A stretch of 7,467 nucleotides of DNA, from positions 1 through 7,467 of the forward strand of contig JAUXDV010000092.1 in the NCBI GenBank assembly GCA_030620735.1, read 5' to 3'. Under the pieces are notes generated by a model that ran no database searches, had not been told where the DNA came from, and worked only from the letters and a program-made list of their open reading frames with translations. The stretch comes from Gammaproteobacteria bacterium (GTDB lineage: Bacteria > Pseudomonadota > Gammaproteobacteria > Chromatiales > Chromatiaceae). Made by a program: the position numbers and the translations under genes. Shown here piece after piece: positions 1 through 5,675 of the stretch (the stretch's first letter is position 1; each line of letters begins with the position of its first letter).

Positions 1-313
1 TGCTGTTGGAGAGTACGCGATCGACAAAAGTATCACGCAAGTCCTGCACATGCTCCATCGCTTCAGCCGTATCGATAGACATCTGCTGATGGCCATCGAT
101 TCCATAGCGGCCAAAGATACTCCTGCGGTGGTAGTCTTCAGCAACCTGGATGATCGCCTTGGACGGCATGCAGCCTACCCGCGCACATGTCGTTCCGGCT
201 TCACCGCCGTTGATCAGCACAAACGATTTGCCTGACGGTTTGACCTTTCCAAGTGCATAGAGGCCCGCACTGCCTGAACCAATAATCGCAACATCAACTT
301 TACGTTCTTTCAC
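1..313 (-). CDS. Dihydrolipoyl dehydrogenase-like flavoprotein, N-terminal part (runs off window)
   Basis: This is the first 104 residues of a class I pyridine nucleotide-disulfide oxidoreductase; the rest lies beyond base 1. A Rossmann FAD-binding motif GSGSAG is at residues 12-17. The redox-active disulfide motif is at residues 43-48 (TTCARVGCMPSK, Cys43 and Cys48), in the CxxxxC spacing of dihydrolipoyl dehydrogenases and their relatives. Family members use FAD to pass electrons between a dithiol and NAD(P) in the cytoplasm. The TTCARVGC form resembles a proteobacterial Lpd-like branch rather than E. coli Lpd (GGVCLNVGC). The start is GTG at 313, chosen because GAGGG lies about 7 bases upstream and the coding frame begins there. 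Odd point: the acidic residue normally ending the second beta strand (IE/VE), which binds the FAD ribose, is Asn35 here. The substrate cannot be told from this fragment; an Lpd, glutathione reductase or mercuric reductase-like enzyme remains possible. Confidence 0.88.
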   Translation of the reverse strand, partial: MKERKVDVAIIGSGSAGLYALGKVKPSGKSFVLINGGEAGTTCARVGCMPSKAIIQVAEDYHRRSIFGRYGIDGHQQMSIDTAEAMEHVQDLRDTFVDRVLSNS

Positions 314-344
314 GTTATTCCCTCGAGATTGAAAAATATTTGTG

Positions 345-350
345 ATTATA
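345..350 (-). promoter_or_regulatory. Candidate -10 box for the Lpd-like gene
   Basis: Read on the minus strand this is a perfect TATAAT. It lies 31 bases before the GTG start, giving a leader of about 25 nt that contains the GAGGG ribosome binding site. No convincing -35 hexamer is present at 16-18 bp, so the call rests on the -10 and its position alone. Confidence 0.35.
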
Positions 351-464
351 CGGTGAAACAGCTATACAAAAGCCTGATTATGGTATAGATTTAGCTCACG
401 GCTTGATTTTCATTCGAAGAGCAGGTCGTACAGGGAGAGATAATCAATATAAGAGGGATTTATT

Positions 465-779
465 ATGAAAATCGTACGTATTCTATCCATCGCTTTTTTT
501 CTGCTTGCTGCAACGCCTGTTCTTGCTGATGTTGTCAATATCAACAAGGCTGACGCAGCTGCACTTGCAGAAAATCTCAATGGCATCGGCATGGTAAAAG
601 CACAGGAGATCGTCAAATACCGTGATACACATGGAAAATTCGAATCAATCGAGGAGCTGAGCAATATCAAGGGAATTGGTGAAAAGACCGTTGAAAAAAA
701 TCGCGACAACATGTCGCTGAGTAAAGGTGTGACCCAGGTGGAAGTCAGGGTCGCAAACAAACCATCCAGGGACGAATAG
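465..779 (+). CDS. comEA: ComEA-family helix-hairpin-helix protein, secreted
   Basis: This 104-residue protein has a Sec signal peptide at residues 1-21: basic MKIVR, a hydrophobic core, then VLA before Asp22, which is a good signal peptidase I site. The mature part is one ComEA-type domain, starting VNINKADA at 24-31. It holds two helix-hairpin-helix hairpins marked by GIG at 40-42 and KGIGEKT at 69-75. ComEA proteins bind double-stranded DNA without sequence specificity. In Gram-negative bacteria short versions like this act in the periplasm to pull in DNA during natural transformation. The start is supported by AGAGGG 7 bases before the ATG. The gene stands alone between a divergent Lpd-like gene and a terminator, as comEA often does in gammaproteobacteria. 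The family call is secure; a role in competence is inferred, because some short HhH proteins are not tied to transformation. Confidence 0.92.
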   Translation: MKIVRILSIAFFLLAATPVLADVVNINKADAAALAENLNGIGMVKAQEIVKYRDTHGKFESIEELSNIKGIGEKTVEKNRDNMSLSKGVTQVEVRVANKPSRDE

Positions 780-817
780 CCTGAATTAACAGGACTATCA
801 TCCACTCCCTGGAAAAG

Positions 818-845
818 ACCGGCATTGAGTTGCCGGTTTTTTTTT
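818..845 (+). terminator. Rho-independent terminator after comEA
   Basis: A 7-bp perfect stem, ACCGGCA (818-824) and TGCCGGT (831-837), closes a 6-base loop and is followed at once by a run of T to 845. It lies 39 bases after the comEA stop and ends that transcript ahead of the next gene. Confidence 0.9.
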
Positions 846-905
846 GCTTAGCTGAAAGTCTCGCTATTTTTATCTGTTTTGCTATGCTCTCTAATTGGTT
901 TAATC

Positions 906-911
906 TATAAT
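906..911 (+). promoter_or_regulatory. Candidate -10 box for the 95-residue protein gene
   Basis: TATAAT lies 18 bases before the ATG at 929, after the comEA terminator. No good -35 sits at 16-18 bp. With this -10, transcription would start only about 10 bases before the ATG, cutting into the ribosome binding site. A second weaker option is the extended -10 TGCTATGCT at 880-888, whose position allows a full leader. One of the two probably serves the gene. Confidence 0.25.
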
Positions 912-928
912 TTCAGGTGGAATAACAG

Positions 929-1216
929 ATGAACGAACATCCGGAAGACGCGGGGCTTCTCGCAGTACTCATGGAGAGGGGGCAAAAACAACGGCTCCCC
1001 AGGGCGCTTGATTTGAAAGAGAAGGTGGAGAGGGGCGAGTTGCTTGATGATTTTGACATCGAATTTTTGGAGGATGTTTTTGATTCCTTCTCTGAAAACA
1101 AGGCATTGATTGACAGACATCCTGAATACCAGCAGATGGTGGCGCGCATGGCAGGTATCTACGCCAGTATCATGGATAGAGCCTCTGAGAACGAAAAGGC
1201 GGCATCGGAAAAATAA
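929..1216 (+). CDS. Small acidic protein of unknown function
   Basis: I do not recognise this 95-residue protein. It has no signal peptide, no membrane segment and no cysteine. It is rich in Glu, Asp, Lys and Arg and should be almost entirely helical and acidic, with stretches such as LKEKVERGELLDDFD near residues 29-43. It is probably a soluble cytoplasmic protein. The reading frame is believable as a gene because AGGTGG lies 8 bases before the ATG, it sits between a terminator and a toxin-antitoxin unit on the same strand, and its composition is ordinary. No partner can be inferred from position: the antitoxin gene begins 114 bases further on with its own operator-like region. Confidence 0.75.
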   Translation: MNEHPEDAGLLAVLMERGQKQRLPRALDLKEKVERGELLDDFDIEFLEDVFDSFSENKALIDRHPEYQQMVARMAGIYASIMDRASENEKAASEK

Positions 1217-1276
1217 CCTGCATCTTACAAGGCTTTCAACCATGAAAAATTTGATACGGTTTGCCGTGCACACACC

Positions 1277-1299
1277 ATGATGTCATCATTTTGCTATCA
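1277..1299 (+). promoter_or_regulatory. Candidate operator/promoter of the toxin-antitoxin pair
   Basis: A perfect 13-bp palindrome, ATGATGTCATCAT, spans 1277-1289. Next to it TGCTATCA (1292-1299) is identical to the half-site bound by Neisseria FitAB as I recall it (TGCTATCA-N12-TGATAGCA). TGTCATCA at 1281-1288 matches 6 of 8 bases in the same orientation, 11 bp (about one helical turn) away. A possible promoter, TTGCCG (1261-1266) with CATCAT (1284-1289) and a 17-bp spacer, would put the palindrome on the -10 box, as expected for an autorepressed toxin-antitoxin operon. The palindrome is seen directly; binding is inferred. Confidence 0.45.
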
Positions 1300-1330
1300 A
1301 CTGTTTACTCACTCATAATGAGGTGATTTC

Positions 1331-1567
1331 ATGGGTCAGGTTCTTGTTCGAAATCTAGGTGACCATACGATTAATCGCTTGAAGGCAATAGCGAAGTTGC
1401 ATCACCGTTCACTGGAAGGTGAACTGCGTGAGATTCTTAATAATGTGGCCGGCGGTCACCCCCACAGGCGTGATCTGCTCTCCAAAGTCGATGCTATCAA
1501 GCAGGAGTTAACTGGACTCTGGCAAGCTGATAGTACAACACTGATTCGTGAGGACCGCGACCGTTGA
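1331..1567 (+). CDS. FitA-like ribbon-helix-helix antitoxin
   Basis: This 78-residue protein has the FitA-type ribbon-helix-helix layout: a short beta strand QVLVRNL at residues 3-9 that would enter the DNA major groove, helix 1 at about 11-24, and helix 2 from the typical RSLEGELREIL at 26-36. The tail after residue 40 is where such antitoxins wrap the toxin and block its active site. The start is fixed by GAGGTG 5 bases before the ATG and by the strand beginning right after it. Its last codon and stop overlap the toxin start. Family knowledge says that antitoxin and toxin together bind their own promoter, and the palindromic sequence upstream fits this. Whether the pair is active cannot be seen from sequence. 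Confidence 0.88.
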   Translation: MGQVLVRNLGDHTINRLKAIAKLHHRSLEGELREILNNVAGGHPHRRDLLSKVDAIKQELTGLWQADSTTLIREDRDR

Positions 1568-1977
1568 ACATGGTCATTGACGCCAGTGTGGCTGTAAAGT
1601 GGTTTGTTCCTGATGAGGGGCATGAGTCTGCCCGCGCTCTGCTGGATCAACGTGATGCTCTCATCGCCCCTGACTGGTTACTTGCTGAAGTGGCAAATGT
1701 TTTTTGGAAGCAGCAACGAAGGGGGCAAATTGATCTGCCACTGGCTCAGGAAGTTCTTAACATTCTGCCTGGACTCCTTGACCTTGCGCCAACAGCAGCA
1801 CTTATTAACGAAGCCTTCGAAATTGCCCATACGATCGATCATCCTGTTTGCGATTGTATTTATCTTGCCTTGACGCGCGAACAGGGGGCTACGCTCGTCA
1901 CTGATGACAGAGGGCTGATAAGAAAAGGTACAGCAGCGCACTTTTCAGTGATTGCGCTAGATGATAGCCACAACTGA
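1564..1977 (+). CDS. vapC: VapC/FitB-family PIN-domain toxin
   Basis: This 137-residue single PIN domain is of normal length for VapC. The metal-binding acidic residues are all present: Asp6 (VIDASVAVKWF), Glu42 (LLAEVANVFWK), Asp97 (CDCIYLAL) and Asp114/Asp115 (VTDDRGL). These enzymes are Mg-dependent ribonucleases that cut tRNA or rRNA when the antitoxin is lost; the target here is unknown. The start is taken as TTG at 1564 because AGGA sits 9 bases upstream of it, whereas the alternative ATG at 1570 is 15 bases from the same site. TTG overlaps the antitoxin stop (TTGA), so translation is probably coupled and toxin yield lowered by the weak start codon. The catalytic set is intact, so nothing marks the toxin as dead. 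Confidence 0.92.
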   Translation: MNMVIDASVAVKWFVPDEGHESARALLDQRDALIAPDWLLAEVANVFWKQQRRGQIDLPLAQEVLNILPGLLDLAPTAALINEAFEIAHTIDHPVCDCIYLALTREQGATLVTDDRGLIRKGTAAHFSVIALDDSHN

Positions 1978-2009
1978 TGGGATAAAACAAATCGCAAGCT
2001 GTTATTGCG

Positions 2010-2025
2010 CATAATGTATATTATG
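2010..2025. promoter_or_regulatory. AT-rich inverted repeat upstream of the OsmC-family gene
   Basis: CATAAT (2010-2015) and ATTATG (2020-2025) form a 6-bp inverted repeat around GTAT. It lies about 110 bases before the OsmC start, in the only non-coding stretch between the toxin and that gene. AT-rich dyads of this size are typical binding sites for dimeric repressors such as the MarR-type OhrR that governs many OsmC/Ohr genes. Without a clear promoter around it, the role is a guess. Confidence 0.3.
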
Positions 2026-2135
2026 TTAAATCGTGTATGCGGCTTTGTTCGATGCGTTCATTCTGATGTGCTTCACAGAGTTCAGCACCACCCTTCTACT
2101 ACTTTGAAAACAGCAGGCGCTACGCCGGGATTAAG

Positions 2136-2513
2136 ATGCAAATTCACCTGATAGAAGAAACCAAAATCCAGATGTCTGACTTTGAAGAAGATGTGATCGA
2201 GATCTCAGTTGAGACTGAAGCGCACTATTTTGGCGCCATGCCTATGTTTGTCGCCTCACTGGGACGCTGTACATTTGCGGTGCTTGAGAGCTACTCCATG
2301 CGTCTGGATCTGCCCGTGCATGACATTACTATGGAATTAAGTTGGGAGTATGGCAGTAAACCCACCCGTATCAGTGATATCGAGATGGACATCAGCTGGC
2401 CGGAACTGCCTGACAAGCGTGTCAAGGCGGTAGAGAGGGCCGCGCATCTGTGTACGATTCACAATACCATCAACCAGTGTGTCGATATCGTGACTAAAGT
2501 AAATGCAGAATAG
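2136..2513 (+). CDS. OsmC-family protein (probable peroxide reductase type)
   Basis: This 125-residue protein has the OsmC/Ohr layout. The first conserved cysteine, Cys45, is in FVASLGRCTFAVLESY at the start of the long central helix. The second, Cys106, is in AAHLCTIHNTI, where the family has the CP motif. OsmC and Ohr proteins are cytoplasmic dimers that reduce organic hydroperoxides with these two cysteines. It is shorter at the N-terminus than E. coli OsmC (about 140 residues), and the usual Pro of the second motif is Thr107, so it belongs to a divergent branch and peroxidase activity is not certain. ATG 2136 is the first start after the in-frame stop at 2064. Its ribosome site is weak (GGGA 5 bases before). 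Met13 is an alternative start. It is convergent with oxyR, which suggests a shared oxidative-stress context. Confidence 0.82.
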   Translation: MQIHLIEETKIQMSDFEEDVIEISVETEAHYFGAMPMFVASLGRCTFAVLESYSMRLDLPVHDITMELSWEYGSKPTRISDIEMDISWPELPDKRVKAVERAAHLCTIHNTINQCVDIVTKVNAE

Positions 2514-2612
2514 ATAAGATTTTCTAAATAGTTGAATAACAGTAGGTTACAATTCATTTCTGTGAATCTGCAATAAGTCCTGCATGGTGATTGAGGTGAA
2601 TATAAGGGGGAT

Positions 2613-3536
2613 TTAGACTGGCCTCACGCATCCCATCAGATTTGATGTGATGACATTCTTCAAAAGCTCAATTGCCTGAGGCCTGGTGAAACTTTTTCTC
2701 CAGGCCAGCGCTACCGTCCGTTGCGGCTGCTCTCCTTTGAAACGGCGGATCTGCAACAGCCGCTGGGAGAATTTATCGGCCCCTGCTGCGGAGCAAGGAA
2801 GCACGGTTATCCCCAGTCCCGAGGCAACCATATAGCGAATGGTCTCAAGCGAGCCTCCTTCGATGCTGCTCTGGATCGAGTCGCCAAGGACTCCGCTGTG
2901 CCCGCACTCCTTGCAAAATTCCAGAATCTGATCCCTGAAACAATGCCCTTTGCCAAGCAGCAGGACAGACTCATTCTGCAGTTGCGTGGTTTCGATGCTC
3001 TCTTCTGCAGAGAGTGGATGCGAGGATGGCAACAGCACGACGAAAGGTTCATCGTAAAGTGCAGCCGTTTCAATACCGGATTCAGAGAATGGCAGTGAAA
3101 TGATGATCACATCGAGCTCACCATGCTTGAGTTTTTCCGACAATGTTGCTGTGTAATTCTCTTCGATGGCCAGCTGCAGCCCTGGCGCCTGCTCCGCAAG
3201 GTCAGGAATGAGTTCGGGAAAGAGATAGGGACCGATTGTATGGATGGCGCCGATTCTAAGCGGCCCGGAGAGTTGATCCCTGCCCTGCTCGCAGAGTTGC
3301 CTGATCTTGTTGGTCTCCTCGAGAACGCGCTGCGCCTGTTCAACGATCTTCATGCCGGGATCGGTAACAGTGATCTCTCCCTTGCCGCGTTCAAAAATCG
3401 CAACTTCAAGTTCATTTTCGAGCTTTCTGACAGCAACACTGAGTGTCGGCTGACTCACAAAGCAGGACTTCGCAGCACGTCCAAAATGGCGTTCCCGGGC
3501 AACAGCGATAATGTAGCGAAGTTCAGTCAGGGTCAT
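2613..3536 (-). CDS. oxyR: OxyR, LysR-type peroxide-sensing regulator
   Basis: This complete 307-residue LysR-family regulator has a winged helix-turn-helix at residues about 18-40 (GRAAKSCFVSQPTLSVAVRKLE region) and a two-lobed sensor domain from about residue 91. The OxyR signature GHCFRDQILEFC places Cys199 and Cys208 at exactly the E. coli positions. In E. coli these form a disulfide on contact with hydrogen peroxide and switch on catalase, alkyl hydroperoxide reductase and other defence genes. A third cysteine, Cys211, sits close by and is not typical. The start is fixed by the family N-terminus (LTELRYIIAVA). No Shine-Dalgarno is present: the sense strand just before ATG reads CCTTCCCCC, preceded by a heptamer repeat. 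It lies downstream of ilvD on the same strand but has its own promoter, so it is probably not co-transcribed by necessity. Confidence 0.96.
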   Translation of the reverse strand: MTLTELRYIIAVARERHFGRAAKSCFVSQPTLSVAVRKLENELEVAIFERGKGEITVTDPGMKIVEQAQRVLEETNKIRQLCEQGRDQLSGPLRIGAIHTIGPYLFPELIPDLAEQAPGLQLAIEENYTATLSEKLKHGELDVIIISLPFSESGIETAALYDEPFVVLLPSSHPLSAEESIETTQLQNESVLLLGKGHCFRDQILEFCKECGHSGVLGDSIQSSIEGGSLETIRYMVASGLGITVLPCSAAGADKFSQRLLQIRRFKGEQPQRTVALAWRKSFTRPQAIELLKNVITSNLMGCVRPV

Positions 3537-3540
3537 GGGG

Positions 3541-3575
3541 GAAGGTTTTAAGTTTTAGGTTGTTAGGTTTTAGGA
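3541..3575 (-). repeat. Heptamer repeat C(C/T)TAAAA forming the oxyR leader
   Basis: Read in the oxyR sense, the unit appears as CCTAAAA, CCTAACA, CCTAAAA, CTTAAAA and ends in CCTTCCCCC against the ATG. It contains a 17-bp stretch (3544-3560) that is found perfectly inverted at 3686-3702. It takes the place where a ribosome binding site would be expected. Confidence 0.8.
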
Positions 3576-3591
3576 TCCGTCGCGTAATTTA

Positions 3592-3620
3592 ACTATAGCA
3601 GAAATCATCGGCTATGCCAG
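3592..3620 (-). promoter_or_regulatory. oxyR promoter with a dyad between the boxes
   Basis: On the minus strand CTGGCA (-35, 3615-3620) is followed after 17 bp by TATAGT (-10, 3592-3597), with TG one base upstream making an extended -10. Transcription would begin near 3585 and give a leader of about 50 nt. A perfect 5-bp dyad, ATAGC-N11-GCTAT (3595-3615), covers the spacer. OxyR regulates itself in enterics and uses ATAG/CTAT half-sites, but the spacing here is not the standard ATAG-N7-CTAT, so autoregulation is only suggested. Confidence 0.55.
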
Positions 3621-3638
3621 TCGAAGAAAGAAAATAAC

Positions 3639-3685
3639 TATTACATCCCGGAGTGTAGGGTGTAATAAGCGCAGCGCATTACACC
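3639..3685. repeat. REP-like palindromic repeat with two alternative hairpins
   Basis: GGTGTAAT (3659-3666) and ATTACACC (3678-3685) form a perfect 8-bp stem around AAGCGCAGCGC. The left stem strand can instead pair with TATTACA at 3639-3645, extended by CCC/GGG across one bulged base. The AGGGTG...GCGCAGCGC...CACC pattern resembles dispersed palindromes found in many bacterial genomes. It lies between ilvD and oxyR and may act as a transcript 3'-end stabiliser; it lacks a T run, so it is not a standard terminator. Confidence 0.7.
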
Positions 3686-3720
3686 ACCTAAAACTTAAAA
3701 CCTCTCCATCTAAAACTTCC
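3686..3720 (+). repeat. Inverted heptamer repeat copy overlapping the ilvD 3' end
   Basis: ACCTAAAACTTAAAACC (3686-3702) is the exact reverse complement of 3544-3560 beside oxyR. CTAAAACTTCCCC continues to about 3720. The ilvD stop codon lies inside it. Unlike the other copies, it does not precede a start codon. Confidence 0.8.
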
Positions 3721-5575
3721 CCTTTAGCTGCGAAACATCCCTCACCGCCCCATAAGCCGCCGATGTAGTCATTGCCGCATATGCCTGCAATGCCTGGCTG
3801 ACGAAGCGTTTGCGCGGTTTTTCCGGCATCCAGGCAGCCTCCCCTTTTGCTTCCATGGCTTCACGACGCTGCTGCAGTTCCTCATCCGTAAGTGCGACAC
3901 GAATGGTGCGGTTGGGAATATCGATTTCGATGCGGTCCCCCTCCTCCACCAAGCCGATATTGCCACCCTCTGCCGCTTCCGGTGAGGCGTGGCCGATCGA
4001 GAGTCCGGAGGTGCCGCCCGAGAAACGCCCGTCTGTTATCAATGCACACTCCTTTCCCAGCCCCTTCGATTTTAGATAACTGGTGGGATAGAGCATCTCC
4101 TGCATGCCGGGACCGCCTTTGGGGCCTTCGTAGCGGATCAGTACGACATCGCCCGCCTTGACCTTGTCATCGAGAATGGCGGCAACAGCATCGTCCTGAC
4201 TTTCGAAGATTCTTGCAGGGCCGCTGAATTTGAGAATGGATGCATCTACACCAGCAGTCTTGACGATACAGCCCTTCTCGGCGATATTGCCGTAGAGCAC
4301 AGCAAGCCCGCCATCCTGACTATATGCGTGCTGCACATCGCGGATGCAGCCGTTGGAGCGATCTGTATCAAGATCTGGCCACTGCCTGTTCTGGCTGAAA
4401 GCCACCTGTGTGGGGACGCCTCCGGGAGCGGCGAGAAAACGGGTCTTGACTGCTTCGCTGCCGCCATTGCCGATGATGTCCCACTCGGCCAGGGCTGCAG
4501 CCACAGAGACACTATGTACAGTCGGAATATCATGATGTATCAGGCCGCCGCGATCGAGTTCGGCGAGGATGCCGATGACGCCGCCTGCCCGATGCACATC
4601 TTCCATGTGATACTGCTGTGTCGATGGCGCCACCTTGCACAGGTTCGGAACCCGCCGGCTGAGACGGTCGATATCCTCCATGGTGAAATCAGCACCTGCT
4701 TCGTGCGCTGCAGCCAGCAGATGCAGCACGGTATTGGTTGAGCCGCCCATGGCGATATCCAGCGTCATGGCATTCTCGAAGGCTTCAAAAGAAGCGACGC
4801 TGCGCGGCAATACGGATGCATCATCCTCTTCGTAGTAGCGTTTGCTGATTTCGACGATCAGCCGTCCGGCCTCAAGAAACAGCTCTTTACGTTCGGCATG
4901 TGTCGCCAGCAGTGAGCCGTTTCCGGGAAGTGACAGCCCCAGCGCTTCGGTCAGGCAATTCATCGAGTTTGCGGTAAACATTCCCGAACAGGAGCCGCAG
5001 GTGGGACAGGCGGAGCGCTCGATGGAAGCAACATCTTCATCGCTCTCATGCGGATCCGCCGCAGAGACCATGGCGTCGACCAGGTCCAGCTTGATCTCGC
5101 CCCTGCCGGTGAGAGTCACCTTGCCAGCTTCCATCGGCCCTCCGGAGACAAACACCACAGGGATGTTCAATCGCAGCGCCGCCATCAGCATGCCTGGAGT
5201 GATTTTGTCGCAATTGGAGATGCACACCAGCGCATCGGCACAGTGGGCATTGACCATATATTCAACGGAATCCGCGATCAGGTCGCGCGACGGCAGTGAA
5301 TAGAGCATGCCGTCATGGCCCATCGCAATACCGTCATCGACCGCGATGGTATTGAACTCCTTGGCGACGCCGCCTGCTTTTTCGATCTCCCTGGCGACCA
5401 GCTGTCCCATATCTTTCAGATGCACATGGCCCGGAACGAACTGCGTGAAGGAGTTGGCGATTGCGATGATGGGCTTGCTGAAATCGCCATCTTTCATGCC
5501 GGTGGCGCGCCACAGAGCGCGGGCTCCAGCCATGTTGCGGCCATGCGTGGTTGTGTGGGATCGGTATACGGGCAT
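3710..5575 (-). CDS. ilvD: Dihydroxyacid dehydratase (branched-chain amino acid biosynthesis)
   Basis: This full-length 621-residue enzyme (E. coli 616) removes water from dihydroxyisovalerate and dihydroxymethylvalerate, the step before the final transamination to valine and isoleucine. Iron-sulfur ligand cysteines are in SNCDKITPGM (Cys122, with Lys124) and ACPTCGSCSGMF (Cys190, 193, 196). At PGHVHL (48-53) there is no cysteine where the [2Fe-2S] plant and mycobacterial enzymes have PCNxHL. This makes it the E. coli type with an oxygen-sensitive [4Fe-4S] cluster. The start is certain from MPVYRSHTTTHGRNMAGARA. No Shine-Dalgarno precedes it; the leader reads CACCTAAAACCTACCT before ATG. The stop TAG is provided by repeat sequence. 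No other ilv gene is next to it. A neighbouring oxyR may be meaningful because this cluster type is a known target of oxidants, but co-regulation is inference. Confidence 0.98.
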   Translation of the reverse strand: MPVYRSHTTTHGRNMAGARALWRATGMKDGDFSKPIIAIANSFTQFVPGHVHLKDMGQLVAREIEKAGGVAKEFNTIAVDDGIAMGHDGMLYSLPSRDLIADSVEYMVNAHCADALVCISNCDKITPGMLMAALRLNIPVVFVSGGPMEAGKVTLTGRGEIKLDLVDAMVSAADPHESDEDVASIERSACPTCGSCSGMFTANSMNCLTEALGLSLPGNGSLLATHAERKELFLEAGRLIVEISKRYYEEDDASVLPRSVASFEAFENAMTLDIAMGGSTNTVLHLLAAAHEAGADFTMEDIDRLSRRVPNLCKVAPSTQQYHMEDVHRAGGVIGILAELDRGGLIHHDIPTVHSVSVAAALAEWDIIGNGGSEAVKTRFLAAPGGVPTQVAFSQNRQWPDLDTDRSNGCIRDVQHAYSQDGGLAVLYGNIAEKGCIVKTAGVDASILKFSGPARIFESQDDAVAAILDDKVKAGDVVLIRYEGPKGGPGMQEMLYPTSYLKSKGLGKECALITDGRFSGGTSGLSIGHASPEAAEGGNIGLVEEGDRIEIDIPNRTIRVALTDEELQQRREAMEAKGEAAWMPEKPRKRFVSQALQAYAAMTTSAAYGAVRDVSQLKGKF

Positions 5576-5597
5576 AGGTAGGTTTTAGGTGTTAGGT
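5576..5597 (-). repeat. Heptamer repeat forming the ilvD leader
   Basis: In the ilvD sense this reads CACCTAACACCTAAAACCTA followed by CCT and the ATG. It is a shorter, more degenerate copy of the C(C/T)TAAAA repeat seen before oxyR and ycgN, in the same orientation relative to the gene, and contains no purine-rich ribosome binding site. Confidence 0.7.
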
Positions 5598-5675
5598 GAT
5601 CGATTGAGCGTCAGGGTTTGGAGTTGCGCGGCAATTAAGCGATACTCATCTGTCGCTGGCGTCTTGCTTTCAGGT

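Noticed and set aside
50..235. 61-codon plus-strand open frame at the left end
   Set aside because: Antisense to the Lpd-like gene, whose FAD and disulfide motifs are unmistakable.
1291..1319. TTGCTA-N17-CATAAT as promoter of the toxin-antitoxin genes
   Set aside because: The hexamers look good, but transcription would start about 5 bases before the ATG, leaving out the GAGGTG ribosome site; an upstream promoter fits better.
1993..2009. Hairpin CGCAA/TTGCG after the toxin gene as a terminator
   Set aside because: Only a 5-bp stem with no following T run; too weak to call.
2514..2612. Terminator or small RNA in the OsmC-oxyR convergent gap
   Set aside because: Only a 5-bp ATTCA/TGAAT hairpin and no T run were found; nothing supportable in this gap.
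3123..3551. 142-codon open frame on the plus strand opposite oxyR
   Set aside because: It lies entirely antisense to a well-supported OxyR, has no recognisable domain or ribosome site, and its composition is that of a shadow frame.
4842..5303. 153-codon open frame on the plus strand opposite ilvD
   Set aside because: Antisense to a strongly conserved IlvD segment including the cysteine motifs; Ser/Arg/Ala-rich shadow with no family resemblance.
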